Assembly (NCBI GenBank): GCA_050011635.1
Contig: JBEKIU010000061.1
Coordinates: 1 to 19,424, forward strand
Origin: Bog-756 sp050011635
GTDB lineage: Bacteria; Actinomycetota; Acidimicrobiia; Acidimicrobiales; RAAP-2
Reading direction: 5' to 3'
DNA: 19,424 bases
In this document: in pieces, positions 1 through 6,522 of the stretch
Layout: each line of letters begins with the position of its first letter
Numbering within the stretch: position 1 is the first letter of the stretch
Translations under genes and position numbers: made by a program
Notes under the pieces: model-generated
Told to the model about the DNA's origin: nothing
The model's database searches: none
The model's input: the letters and a program-made list of their open reading frames with translations, nothing else

Positions 1-168
1 TCACGACGCCTGGCGATCGTCCATCGGCTCGGCCGACCACTGGTGCCCACACCTCCGGCACTGGAGGCTCAGCCCCCCGCTGACGATGCCCGTCCCCCAC
101 ACGACGAGGATCGGAGACTCGCGCGACATGCACTTCGGGCAGCTCGTCTCGGGCTTGGGTAGATCCAT
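1..168 (-). CDS. small zinc-ribbon protein (55 aa)
   Basis: A short protein with two CxxC pairs, C10/C13 (CPKC) and C37/C40 (CRRC), separated by a hydrophobic, glycine-containing stretch. This is the layout of a single rubredoxin-like zinc ribbon, so it probably binds one Zn2+ and forms a treble-clef or zinc-ribbon knuckle. The stop codon occupies the first three bases of the window, so the gene is complete. I chose the ATG at 168, which has AAGG eight nucleotides upstream. An in-frame ATG at 207 would add 13 residues that look unrelated to the fold. No partner gene is visible because the downstream side is outside the window. The function is unknown; nucleic-acid or protein binding is typical of such knuckles but is inference only. 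Confidence 0.6.
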   Translation of the reverse strand: MDLPKPETSCPKCMSRESPILVVWGTGIVSGGLSLQCRRCGHQWSAEPMDDRQAS

Positions 169-373
169 CTCACCGACCTTGGAACCGTGGCCAGACCGCC
201 GATCCAATCATCGCCAACGCTAACGACGCCCGTCGGTTCCGGCAAATCGGATCCGGTCCCGGGCGGACCCCAGACCAGGGCACGTCAAGGCCCAATTTCG
301 AGCCCGCCGGTGGGTCGAGGACTTCTGATTAGGCTCCGGTATCCATGCCCTCCCACGGGCGGCGTGGGAGCGA

Positions 374-424
374 CCTGACAAGCCGACCTGACATGCCGGG
401 CAGAGCCTGACCTGCCGGGCAGAG
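374..424. repeat. 19-bp direct repeat (two copies plus a partial) upstream of the first DinB gene
   Basis: Two adjacent 19-bp units, 387-405 and 406-424, differ at one position, and a 13-bp partial unit starting with the same CCTGAC precedes them at 374-386. The last unit runs into the Shine-Dalgarno AGAGGAGG (421-428) of the gene starting at 434. It looks like a recent local tandem duplication in a leader region. No regulatory role can be read from the sequence. Confidence 0.6.
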
Positions 425-433
425 GAGGACCCA

Positions 434-940
434 ATGACCAGCATCGACCTGTTGGTGGATTCCTTTCAGAGGATCCGCGATGCGGTCTATCCCGCCGTGA
501 CCGGTCTCTCCCCCGAGGAGCTGGCTTTTCGACCTGACAGCGAGTCCAATTCAATCGCGTGGCTCGTGTGGCATCTGACCCGGATACAAGATGACCACGT
601 GGCCGGACTCGATGGGAGCGAGCAGGTGTGGACGGCGGGCGGATGGGCGGACCGGTTCGGACTGCCCCTCGATACGGCGGACACCGGCTACGGCCACGAC
701 CCCGATGCGGTGGCGGCGGTCACTGCCGACGCACACCTGCTGCTCGGCTACTTCGAAGACGTCCATGAACGGACGCTCCGGTTCCTCGGCACGGTCCTCG
801 AACCCGATCTGAGCAGGGTGGTGGACGAACGTTGGGATCCACCGGTGACGATGAGCGTCCGCCTGGTGAGCATCGTCGCCGACGACCTCCAGCACGTGGG
901 CCAGGCCGCCTACGTCCGGGGGATCGTGCAGAGACGCTGA
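434..940 (+). CDS. DinB/DUF664-family protein (putative metal-dependent, mycothiol- or bacillithiol-transferase-like)
   Basis: A 168-aa protein with the size and pattern of the DinB/DUF664 four-helix-bundle superfamily. The N-terminal helix is followed by a WHLTR segment with H47, and the C-terminal helix carries an LQHVGQ segment with H154. These are the usual positions of the superfamily's metal-binding histidines, and H55 may add to them. Family members include thiol-S-transferases and maleylpyruvate isomerases, but many have no known substrate. The start is well supported by AGAGGAGG at 421-428, six nucleotides before the ATG. Directly upstream lies a 19-bp tandem repeat. The following VOC gene lies 88 bp downstream on the same strand and appears to have its own promoter. 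A second, only distantly similar DinB gene lies at 13352-13870. I am sure of the fold and not of the reaction. Confidence 0.85.
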   Translation: MTSIDLLVDSFQRIRDAVYPAVTGLSPEELAFRPDSESNSIAWLVWHLTRIQDDHVAGLDGSEQVWTAGGWADRFGLPLDTADTGYGHDPDAVAAVTADAHLLLGYFEDVHERTLRFLGTVLEPDLSRVVDERWDPPVTMSVRLVSIVADDLQHVGQAAYVRGIVQRR

Positions 941-1015
941 AGACGGTGGATCGACCGGGCCTCGACGTGCACGGCCTCGTCGGAGCTCAGCGCGTCGGCC
1001 CGTGAGATGGGGCAG

Positions 1016-1021
1016 TAGTGT
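1016..1021 (+). promoter_or_regulatory. candidate -10 element (TAGTGT) for a leaderless VOC gene
   Basis: TAGTGT fits the TAnnnT actinobacterial -10 pattern and ends seven nucleotides before the ATG at 1029. No Shine-Dalgarno lies between them. Transcription would therefore start at or next to the start codon. I see no recognisable -35. Confidence 0.4.
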
Positions 1022-1028
1022 CCACGGC

Positions 1029-1397
1029 ATGGCCCTTGCTCGCCTCGGATCGGTGTCCTTGGACTGCAGCGATCCACTGGCACTGGGCACGTTCTGGGCC
1101 TCGCTGCTCGAGGGCGAGATGGCTTTCACCAGCGATCACTTCGTGGCCGTCAAGACAGACCGAGGGTGGATCTCAGCCGTCCACATCCCCGGCTACCGGG
1201 CGCCCACGTGGCCGGCGGGTGATGTACCGAAACAGATGCACCTCGACCTGGCGGTGACCGATCTGGATGCGGCCGAGGCCGAGGCGGTGAGGCTCGGGGC
1301 GGTACGCACGGACCAACAGCCCGCACCGGACAGGTACCGCGTGATGTTGGACCCGGCCGGGCATCCGTTCTGCCTGTCGACGCAGATTCCCGATTGA
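1029..1397 (+). CDS. VOC (glyoxalase/bleomycin-resistance fold) family protein
   Basis: A 122-aa protein of the length and pattern expected for a vicinal-oxygen-chelate domain of the 'glyoxalase-like' subgroup. It has an N-terminal beta strand (ARLGSVSLDC), a DPLALGTFWASLL helix, an HLDLAVTDLDAAEAEAVRLGA second half, and a DPAGHPFCL ending. H71 and the D108/H112 region are plausible metal or substrate contacts. I chose the ATG at 1029 because the fold begins there; the in-frame ATG at 1002 only adds an unrelated tail. A P-loop kinase gene starts 13 nt after the stop, so the two are probably cotranscribed. VOC proteins act as lyases, dioxygenases, isomerases or antibiotic-binding proteins. Nothing visible here selects among these. 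Confidence 0.85.
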   Translation: MALARLGSVSLDCSDPLALGTFWASLLEGEMAFTSDHFVAVKTDRGWISAVHIPGYRAPTWPAGDVPKQMHLDLAVTDLDAAEAEAVRLGAVRTDQQPAPDRYRVMLDPAGHPFCLSTQIPD

Positions 1398-1410
1398 CGG
1401 GCGCGCTGAG

Positions 1411-1977
1411 GTGCCCCAGCCCATCGTCATCCTCACCGGTCCCCCGGGAGCAGGCAAGACGACCATCGGCCGCATTCTGGCATCGGGCAGCCCGCGCTCT
1501 GCGTGCGTGGAGTCCGACTGGTTCTGGACGGCGATCGTCAATGGCCACATCCCGCCGTGGGAGGCCGCCGCCGATGAGCAGAACCGGGTCATGATCCGAT
1601 CCACGCTGGCCACCGCGGCGCGACTGTCGGAGGGCGGCTACTTCACGGTGGTGGACGGGATCATCGGTCCCTGGCATCTCGATCTGGTCCGGGACGAACT
1701 GGCGTCGCGGGGGCTCTCCGCCACGTACGTGGTGTTGAGGCCCGGCTTCGACGCATGCCTGGCCAGGGCTCAGGGCAGGGTTGGGGATGAACGATCCGTC
1801 GGTCACCCGGCGTTGACCGACGAAGGCCCCATCAGGCACATGTGGCAACAGTTCGAACGCCTCGGAGCCTACGAGCGGTGTGTGATCGACAACACGGACA
1901 GCGGAGCGGCGGAGACGGCCGACGTGGTGGTCGGCTGGCTCTCGGAAGGGCGCGGGAGCCTGGTGATCGGGGAGTAG
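1411..1977 (+). CDS. AAA_33-type P-loop kinase/phosphotransferase
   Basis: A 188-aa P-loop NTPase. The Walker A motif GPPGAGKTT is at residues 10-18, directly after the first beta strand, as in small-molecule kinases such as gluconate, shikimate or chloramphenicol 3-O-phosphotransferases. The following VESDWFW segment (about 33-39) occupies the place where these kinases bind substrate with an acidic residue. The VVDGIIGPWHLDLV segment (about 87-100) is another strand-loop typical of the AAA_33 family. The GTG start at 1411 is the only one that leaves a normal spacing to the P-loop. It has no good Shine-Dalgarno, which suggests translational coupling to the VOC gene 13 nt upstream. The substrate is unknown; antibiotic or metabolite phosphorylation are both possible. 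A second, different AAA_33 kinase lies at 15013-15555. Confidence 0.8.
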   Translation: MPQPIVILTGPPGAGKTTIGRILASGSPRSACVESDWFWTAIVNGHIPPWEAAADEQNRVMIRSTLATAARLSEGGYFTVVDGIIGPWHLDLVRDELASRGLSATYVVLRPGFDACLARAQGRVGDERSVGHPALTDEGPIRHMWQQFERLGAYERCVIDNTDSGAAETADVVVGWLSEGRGSLVIGE

Positions 1978-1979
1978 CG

Positions 1980-2001
1980 CGGCTCTTCGACCGCCGAGCC
2001 G
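1980..2001. terminator. weak hairpin between convergent genes
   Basis: CGGCTC (1980-1985) and GAGCCG (1996-2001) could pair around a 10-nt loop in the 58-bp gap between the kinase stop and the NRDE gene stop. There is no T-tract, so this is only a possible bidirectional transcription end. Confidence 0.25.
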
Positions 2002-2035
2002 GCCGCACGATCGGAGAGGCGACCGCCGGGCGTGC

Positions 2036-2818
2036 TCATCCGTCGAAGGAGGCCGCGATGAAAGGGTCGGTGCACGGCGGCCCGTCTGCCACCAGCAACT
2101 CCGGTCGTCGCCCGGGATCCGACGCCACCCGCGCCAGGGCTGCGGACCTGGTTCCGTACTCCTCGGTGTGGACGCACGCCGCCAGCGTGGCCGGCAAGCG
2201 GGTCACGGCCTCGTCGGCCGGTCCCTCTTCTCCGTCGGTCGATCGGGGGATCGTGTGATCGGCCAGCACCGACGGGAGCAGTGTCCACAGCGGCGCGGTT
2301 CCGGAGCCGGCCCCATCTACCAGCGAGTGGACCCGGGCCGCCTTCGGCGACGGCTCCCAAAGGCCGACGTTCTCGAGAATGTGGATTCCGGGTGACAGCT
2401 GAGAGATCGACGGTGGTTGGTCCGGAGCCAATTCCAGGTAGAAGAGTGACTCCCGATCTCCGACCAGCAGCCATGCCGGGTTGTACAGGCCGGGTTGCAC
2501 CTTCTGGATCAGGTCGTGGACCCCGGCCTCTGCTGTCCTCCGGCCGGCAAGCACCAGGGGGAGCTCGCCCCGCGAGCGCTTCGTCGGGTCTCTTCCCCCA
2601 GGAGACGGTCGGTTGGTGAGGCCTGCGACCACTCCGTGCTCGTTGACCGCCAGCCACGTCCCCCCGGCCAGGTCGTCCCGTCCACCGAGGATCCTCGGGT
2701 CGCGCTCATTCAAAACGCAGAGCGAACGCGCCGGACGATCCAGCCGTTCGTCACGGTTGGCCGCCACCACGAGCGGGAAGCCCGGCTCGGTCTGCCAGGC
2801 GAACACGAGGAGGCACAT
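2036..2818 (-). CDS. NRDE/TANGO2-family protein
   Basis: A 260-aa protein with the hallmark of the NRDE (TANGO2) family: it begins MCLLVFAW, with Cys2 directly after the initiator, and has the name-giving N21-R22-D23-E24 motif in AANRDERLDRPA. Later family-like segments are GGRDDLAGGTWLAVNEHGVVAGLTNR and LSPGIHILEN. The length is normal for bacterial members. Eukaryotic TANGO2/HRG-9 proteins are linked to heme handling and mitochondrial or Golgi function; the bacterial role is poorly defined and I do not assign one. The start is fixed by the conserved MC. Instead of a Shine-Dalgarno there is a TACCCT hexamer six nucleotides upstream, so translation may be leaderless. The gene follows acnB on the same strand, 107 bp away, with a 14-bp repeat array in between. 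Confidence 0.88.
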   Translation of the reverse strand: MCLLVFAWQTEPGFPLVVAANRDERLDRPARSLCVLNERDPRILGGRDDLAGGTWLAVNEHGVVAGLTNRPSPGGRDPTKRSRGELPLVLAGRRTAEAGVHDLIQKVQPGLYNPAWLLVGDRESLFYLELAPDQPPSISQLSPGIHILENVGLWEPSPKAARVHSLVDGAGSGTAPLWTLLPSVLADHTIPRSTDGEEGPADEAVTRLPATLAACVHTEEYGTRSAALARVASDPGRRPELLVADGPPCTDPFIAASFDG

Positions 2819-2824
2819 GCGGGC

Positions 2825-2830
2825 AGGGTA
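2825..2830 (-). promoter_or_regulatory. candidate -10 element (TACCCT) for a leaderless NRDE gene
   Basis: Read on the minus strand, TACCCT (TAnnnT) ends six nucleotides before the ATG at 2818, and no purine-rich ribosome binding site is present. The same geometry recurs in front of several other genes in the window. No convincing -35 is seen; the region further upstream is the repeat array. Confidence 0.4.
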
Positions 2831-2850
2831 CCGGGTGAAACCGGTCGGGC

Positions 2851-2921
2851 CGGATGCTCGGGACCGGATGCTCGGCAGCGGATGCTCGGGATCGGAGGTG
2901 CGGGAGCGGATGCTTCGGAAG
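2851..2921. repeat. 14-bp tandem repeat array, five imperfect units
   Basis: Units at 2851-2864, 2865-2878, 2879-2892, 2893-2906 and 2907-2921 share the core CGGATGCTCGGgA. The first three are nearly identical, the fourth is degenerate and the fifth is 15 bp; the start of a sixth (CGGAT) overlaps the acnB stop region. The period is not a multiple of three and the array lies outside the coding sequence, in the 107-bp gap between acnB and the NRDE gene. It may come from replication slippage. A role in termination or in protein binding cannot be judged from sequence. Confidence 0.75.
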
Positions 2922-2925
2922 CGGA

Positions 2926-5496
2926 TCAGACGGTCAACGGGGCCGCGGACTTGTCGAACTCGAGGTACCGGTAGACGTCAGGTCTCATGGGGTCGATCAA
3001 CTCGAGCCGGCGGAAGTACTCCTCAGCGGTGGGAAGCGACCCGGAAGCGGCGACCACCGCCGCAAGTTCCGCCGATCCGAGGAACACGTCAGCGCCCCGG
3101 CCCATCCGGTTGGGGAAGTTACGCGTGGACGTCGAGAACACCGTCGACCCCTCTCGAACCCGGGCCTGGTTTCCCATGCACAGCGAGCAGCCCGGCAGTT
3201 CGGTCCGGGCGCCCGCCGCCCCGAAGGTGCCGTAGTAGCCCTCAGAACGCAACTGAGCCTCGTCCATCCTCGTCGGAGGGGCGATCCACAGTCGGGTGGA
3301 GACAGGTCCCGGCAGCGAAGCGAGCACTTGGCCCGCGGCCCGGAAGTGCCCGATGTTGGTCATGCACGAACCGATGAACACCTCGTCGATCCGGCGGCCG
3401 GCAACCTCCGAGAGGAGCCGGATGTCGTCGGGGTCGTTGGGGCAGGCCACGAGCGGCTCTGTGATCGTCGAGGTCTCGATCTCGACCACCGCGGCATAGT
3501 TCGCATCGGCGTCGGCACGGAGGAGGGACGGATCGGCCAGCCAGCGCTCCATGGCCTCTGCCCGCCGTTCCAGAGACCGTGCATCCTCGTACCCGGCATC
3601 GATGAGCGACCGGAGCATCACGACATTGGAGCGAAGGTAGGTGGCCACGGACTCCTCGGAGAGGGAGATGGTGCAACCGGCCGCCGACCGTTCGGCGGTG
3701 GCGTCCGAGAGCTCGAAGGCCTGCTCCACGGTCAAGTCCTCGAGCCCCTCGATCTCGATGATCCGTCCGGCGAACACGTTCTTCCGCCCGTCCTTCCCAC
3801 CCCCCGTCCGGCCACCCTTCCGGCCGCCGCCCACCGTGAGGTGGCCCTGTCGCCGGGCCGCGTACGGGATGGCCTGGACCAGGTCCCTGAGGGTGATACC
3901 GGGTCGGACGGTACCGCTGAAGCGGACCCGCACCGATTCGGGCATCTCCAGGGGCATCGCTCCCACCGCGGCGGCGAAGGCCACCAGTCCCGAACCGGCG
4001 GGGAACGAGATGCCCAGGGGGAACCGCGTGTGGGAGTCACTCCCGGTGCCCACCTGGTCGGGGAGCAGCATCCGGTTGAGCCAGCTGTGGATGATCCCGT
4101 CCCCGGGCCGGAGGGCGATGCCGCCCCGGTCGGTCATGAACCGGGGGAGCGTCCGCTGGGTTTCGATGTCGACCGCCTTCGGGTAGGCCGACGTGTGGCA
4201 GAAGGTCTGCAGGACCAGGTCCGCACTGAATCCGAGACAACCCAGCTCCTCGAGCTCGTTCCTGTTCATGGGTCCGGTGGTGTCCTGGCTGCCGACAGTG
4301 GAAACAGTCGGTTCGCAGTAGGTCCCGGGCGCGACACCATCCACCCCGCAGGCTCGCCCGACGATCTTCTGCGCCAGCGTGTACGACGATCCTCGGGAGG
4401 GCGGTGGCGGACGTCGGAACACCGGGCTCGGTCCCTGGCCGAGTGCACTCCTCGCCTTGTCGGTGAGCGAGCGGCCGGCGACCAGGCGTACCCGGCCACC
4501 GGCTCTGGTCCCGTCGAGGGTCTGTTCCGATCGATGCCCGAACCGGGCCAGCAGGTGGCCTGCGGGCGACTCGATGCGGCCGTCATGGGGCCGGAGGACG
4601 ATGTGATCCCCGGTGGCGAGCCCGTCCACTTCGCATTCGATCGGGAGGGCGCCGGCATCTTCGAGGGTGTTGGCGAAGATCGGGGCCATCTTCGCCGCCA
4701 TCACGACGCCGCCCTGGCGCTTGTTGGGCACGAACGGGATGTCATGCCCGATGTGCCACAGCAGCGAGTTCACCGAGCTCTTTCGTGACGACCCGGTGCC
4801 GACGACGTCGCCCACGAAGGCGACGGGCCGGCCGGCGTCCTTCAAGCGTGCGATCCGGCCGATCGGATCCTCGACGTCCGCCCGGTTGGCCAGCAACGAG
4901 AGGGCATGGAGCGGGACGTCGGCCCGTGACCACGCCTCGGGGGCGGGGGACAGATCGTCGGTGTTGATCTCGCCGTCGACCCTGAACACGGTCAGGTCCA
5001 CGGCGTCGGGAACGGCCGGGCGGGCGCTGAACCAGTCGGCGGCAGCCCATGACTCGAGGACCGACCGGGCGTGCCGGTTCCCCCCCTTTGCCATCCCGAC
5101 CACGTCGTGGAAGGCGTCGAAGACCAGCAGGGTGTGCCCCAGTGCTGCTGCTGCCCGTTCGCCGAGTTGTCGACTGTCGAGCAGTTCGACCAGGACCGGC
5201 ACGCTGTATCCACCCAGCATGGTGCCGAGGAGGTCGACGGCCCGAGCCGAGCCGAGCGAGCCGGTCTCCTTTTCCCCGCGGGCCACCGCAGCCAGGTAGG
5301 CGACTTTGACCGCGGCGGCATCGTCGACGCCGGGGGGAACACGGTGGGTGAGCAGTTGGACGAGGTCGGGCGCTCGCCCTGTGTCGCCGGCGTCGAGGCC
5401 GGCGACGATCTCGGCCACGTCGGGTGCGGTCAGGACGGGGGGTGGAATACCCAGATCCGCTCGTTCGGCCGCTCGGGTCCGGTAGTCGTCTAGCAC
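2926..5496 (-). CDS. acnB: aconitate hydratase B (2-methylisocitrate dehydratase)
   Basis: An 856-aa AcnB-type aconitase that isomerises citrate to isocitrate via cis-aconitate in the TCA cycle; family members also hydrate 2-methyl-cis-aconitate. It aligns end to end with E. coli AcnB (865 aa). The N-terminal HEAT-like domain starts LDDYRTRAAERADLGIPP. The swivel domain follows (GTGSSRKSSVNSL), and the C-terminal domains hold the Fe-S ligands C711 (GSCMTNIGHF) and C770/C773 (GCSLCMGNQ), matching E. coli C710, C769 and C772. The GTG at 5496 corresponds exactly to the E. coli initiator. An open frame continuing upstream is only antisense to the LysR gene. A Gly/Lys/Arg-rich insert, GGGRKGGRTGGGKDGRKN (residues 556-573), replaces a short EKKGKK-type loop. 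A -35/-10 pair with a leaderless start and a LysR box lie just upstream. AcnB is more usual in Proteobacteria, whereas actinobacteria mostly use AcnA. Confidence 0.97.
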   Translation of the reverse strand: MLDDYRTRAAERADLGIPPPVLTAPDVAEIVAGLDAGDTGRAPDLVQLLTHRVPPGVDDAAAVKVAYLAAVARGEKETGSLGSARAVDLLGTMLGGYSVPVLVELLDSRQLGERAAAALGHTLLVFDAFHDVVGMAKGGNRHARSVLESWAAADWFSARPAVPDAVDLTVFRVDGEINTDDLSPAPEAWSRADVPLHALSLLANRADVEDPIGRIARLKDAGRPVAFVGDVVGTGSSRKSSVNSLLWHIGHDIPFVPNKRQGGVVMAAKMAPIFANTLEDAGALPIECEVDGLATGDHIVLRPHDGRIESPAGHLLARFGHRSEQTLDGTRAGGRVRLVAGRSLTDKARSALGQGPSPVFRRPPPPSRGSSYTLAQKIVGRACGVDGVAPGTYCEPTVSTVGSQDTTGPMNRNELEELGCLGFSADLVLQTFCHTSAYPKAVDIETQRTLPRFMTDRGGIALRPGDGIIHSWLNRMLLPDQVGTGSDSHTRFPLGISFPAGSGLVAFAAAVGAMPLEMPESVRVRFSGTVRPGITLRDLVQAIPYAARRQGHLTVGGGRKGGRTGGGKDGRKNVFAGRIIEIEGLEDLTVEQAFELSDATAERSAAGCTISLSEESVATYLRSNVVMLRSLIDAGYEDARSLERRAEAMERWLADPSLLRADADANYAAVVEIETSTITEPLVACPNDPDDIRLLSEVAGRRIDEVFIGSCMTNIGHFRAAGQVLASLPGPVSTRLWIAPPTRMDEAQLRSEGYYGTFGAAGARTELPGCSLCMGNQARVREGSTVFSTSTRNFPNRMGRGADVFLGSAELAAVVAASGSLPTAEEYFRRLELIDPMRPDVYRYLEFDKSAAPLTV

Positions 5497-5503
5497 CCTT
5501 CCG

Positions 5504-5532
5504 ACGGTAAACGGACACCTCGATTGTGTAAA
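5504..5532 (-). promoter_or_regulatory. acnB promoter (-35 TTTACA, 17-bp spacer, -10 TACCGT)
   Basis: On the minus strand TTTACA (5532-5527) is followed by exactly 17 bp and TACCGT (5509-5504). The GTG start of acnB begins seven nucleotides after the -10. The spacing is ideal for a housekeeping sigma factor and predicts a transcript starting at or next to the start codon. A GGAAGG directly abuts the GTG, too close to act as a normal ribosome binding site. Confidence 0.6.
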
Positions 5533-5538
5533 GCGCAA
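5524..5538. promoter_or_regulatory. LysR-type T-N11-A box in the acnB/lysR divergent region
   Basis: The 15-bp interrupted dyad TTGTG-N5-CGCAA (4 of 5 arm positions match) contains the T-N11-A core expected of LysR-family operators. It overlaps the acnB -35 hexamer (5527-5532) and lies 33 bp before the divergent LysR gene. The adjacent regulator could therefore act on acnB and on itself. The assignment rests on motif and position only. Confidence 0.45.
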
Positions 5539-5558
5539 ATAAAAACCACTTACCATGC

Positions 5559-5564
5559 AATAAT
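5559..5564 (+). promoter_or_regulatory. candidate -10 element (AATAAT) for a leaderless LysR gene
   Basis: AATAAT matches TATAAT at five of six positions and ends seven nucleotides before the ATG at 5572. No Shine-Dalgarno is present in this AT-rich stretch, which stands out from the GC-rich surroundings. I see no clear -35. Confidence 0.45.
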
Positions 5565-5571
5565 CACATGA

Positions 5572-6447
5572 ATGGATCTGGTGCTCATCCGATCGCTGAT
5601 CGCGGTGGCCGATGCCGGTTCGATCAGTGACGCCGCCGAGCAGGTGCACGTGAGCCAGTCCGCCCTCTCCCGCCGCCTCCAACAGCTCGAGGCCGACCTT
5701 GGCGCCCAGCTCCTGGTGCGCGGACGGCACGGCGTCGAGCTCACCGATCTCGGCCGCCAGGCGCTCGAGGCGGGCCGGTCCATGGTCGCCCGGTACGACT
5801 CGGTCCGCCGGAGCATCCTCGAGCAGCAGAATCTCGAGCGGGGCATCGTGCGCATCGGCGGGGGAGCCACGGTGACCTCGTTCATGCTCCCGGAGGCCAT
5901 CGCCGCGTTCCAGGCCCGCTATCCCGGCATCAGGTTCTATGTCAAAGAGGCTGGAAGCAGCGAGATCGCGGCCTCGGTGGTCGCCGGCGATCTGGAGCTC
6001 GGCATCCTCACGTTGCCGCTGGCGGCCCGGGACCTCGAGACTGAGGATCTCGTCACCGACGAGATCGTGCTGGTGGCGAGATCGGATCACCCTCTGGCCG
6101 ACGGGCGTGACCTCGAGGCCGGCGATCTCGAGGGTCTCCCCTTCGTGGCCTTCGAGCCGGGGACGGCCATACGCCAGCACATCGACACCGCGCTCCGGGA
6201 CGCGGCCGTGCACATCGAGGTGGTCATGGAGCTTCGCTCGATCCCGACCATCCTTCGCATGGTGTCGGTGACCGGAAACCTCGCCTTCGTCAGCCGGGTC
6301 AGTGTAGCCACCGAACCCGGCCTCCGGGTGCTCGAGCTCCGGGGATTGTCGATAACCCGCACGCTCGCCCTGGCCACTCGACGGGAGATGCCGCTCTCGG
6401 CCCCGACCGAGGCCTTCAGGGCGGAGTTGCTGACAGCTCGCCGGTAG
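5572..6447 (+). CDS. LysR-family transcriptional regulator, divergent from acnB
   Basis: A 291-aa regulator of normal LysR length. The N-terminal winged helix-turn-helix (residues 1-60) includes AGSISDAAEQVHVSQSALSRRLQQLE, a clear LysR recognition region. A linker helix and a periplasmic-binding-protein-like effector domain follow: GIVRIGGGATVTSFMLPEAIAAFQARYPGI from about residue 90, and a DLVTDEIVLVARSDHPLADG hinge segment. The ligand is unknown; with acnB as the divergent neighbour, citrate, a tricarboxylate or a related metabolite is a reasonable guess. The ATG at 5572 matches the family start (MDLVLIRSLIAVAD). An ATG four bases earlier is out of frame. The gene appears to start leaderless from AATAAT at 5559-5564. 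The 75-bp divergent region contains a T-N11-A box overlapping the acnB promoter, consistent with control of acnB. Confidence 0.92.
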   Translation: MDLVLIRSLIAVADAGSISDAAEQVHVSQSALSRRLQQLEADLGAQLLVRGRHGVELTDLGRQALEAGRSMVARYDSVRRSILEQQNLERGIVRIGGGATVTSFMLPEAIAAFQARYPGIRFYVKEAGSSEIAASVVAGDLELGILTLPLAARDLETEDLVTDEIVLVARSDHPLADGRDLEAGDLEGLPFVAFEPGTAIRQHIDTALRDAAVHIEVVMELRSIPTILRMVSVTGNLAFVSRVSVATEPGLRVLELRGLSITRTLALATRREMPLSAPTEAFRAELLTARR

Positions 6448-6471
6448 GTTCGGTCGTGGCGGGATGGACAC

Positions 6472-6522
6472 TTGGCTCCTTCTCGGGTACTCTGATCAAA
6501 GTACCTTGACCGAAGGAGCCAA
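6472..6522. promoter_or_regulatory. nested inverted repeat before padR (candidate operator and ribosome-binding-site hairpin)
   Basis: The inner dyad at 6486-6505 has arms GGTACT and AGTACC around a central TGATCA, with 18 of 20 positions symmetric. It is flanked by an outer pair of perfect 11-bp arms, TTGGCTCCTTC (6472-6482) and GAAGGAGCCAA (6512-6522). The right outer arm contains the padR Shine-Dalgarno GAAGGAG and ends directly at the ATG (6523). The inner dyad suits a dimeric winged-helix repressor such as PadR. If transcription starts upstream of 6472, the RNA hairpin would bury the ribosome binding site. Confidence 0.6.

Noticed and set aside
187..378. Short open frames between the zinc-ribbon gene and the first DinB gene
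   Set aside because: No ribosome binding site, Pro/Arg-rich composition and overlapping frames on both strands. Treated as non-coding leader with repeats.
2854..4788. 644-codon open frame on the plus strand opposite acnB
   Set aside because: It begins inside the tandem repeat, lies antisense to a well-supported aconitase, and its Gly/Arg/His/Pro-rich sequence is typical of a GC-rich shadow.
5497..6471. In-frame open extension upstream of acnB on the minus strand (would make a protein of about 1180 aa)
   Set aside because: It is antisense to the LysR gene, has low-complexity shadow composition, and E. coli AcnB begins exactly at the GTG at 5496.
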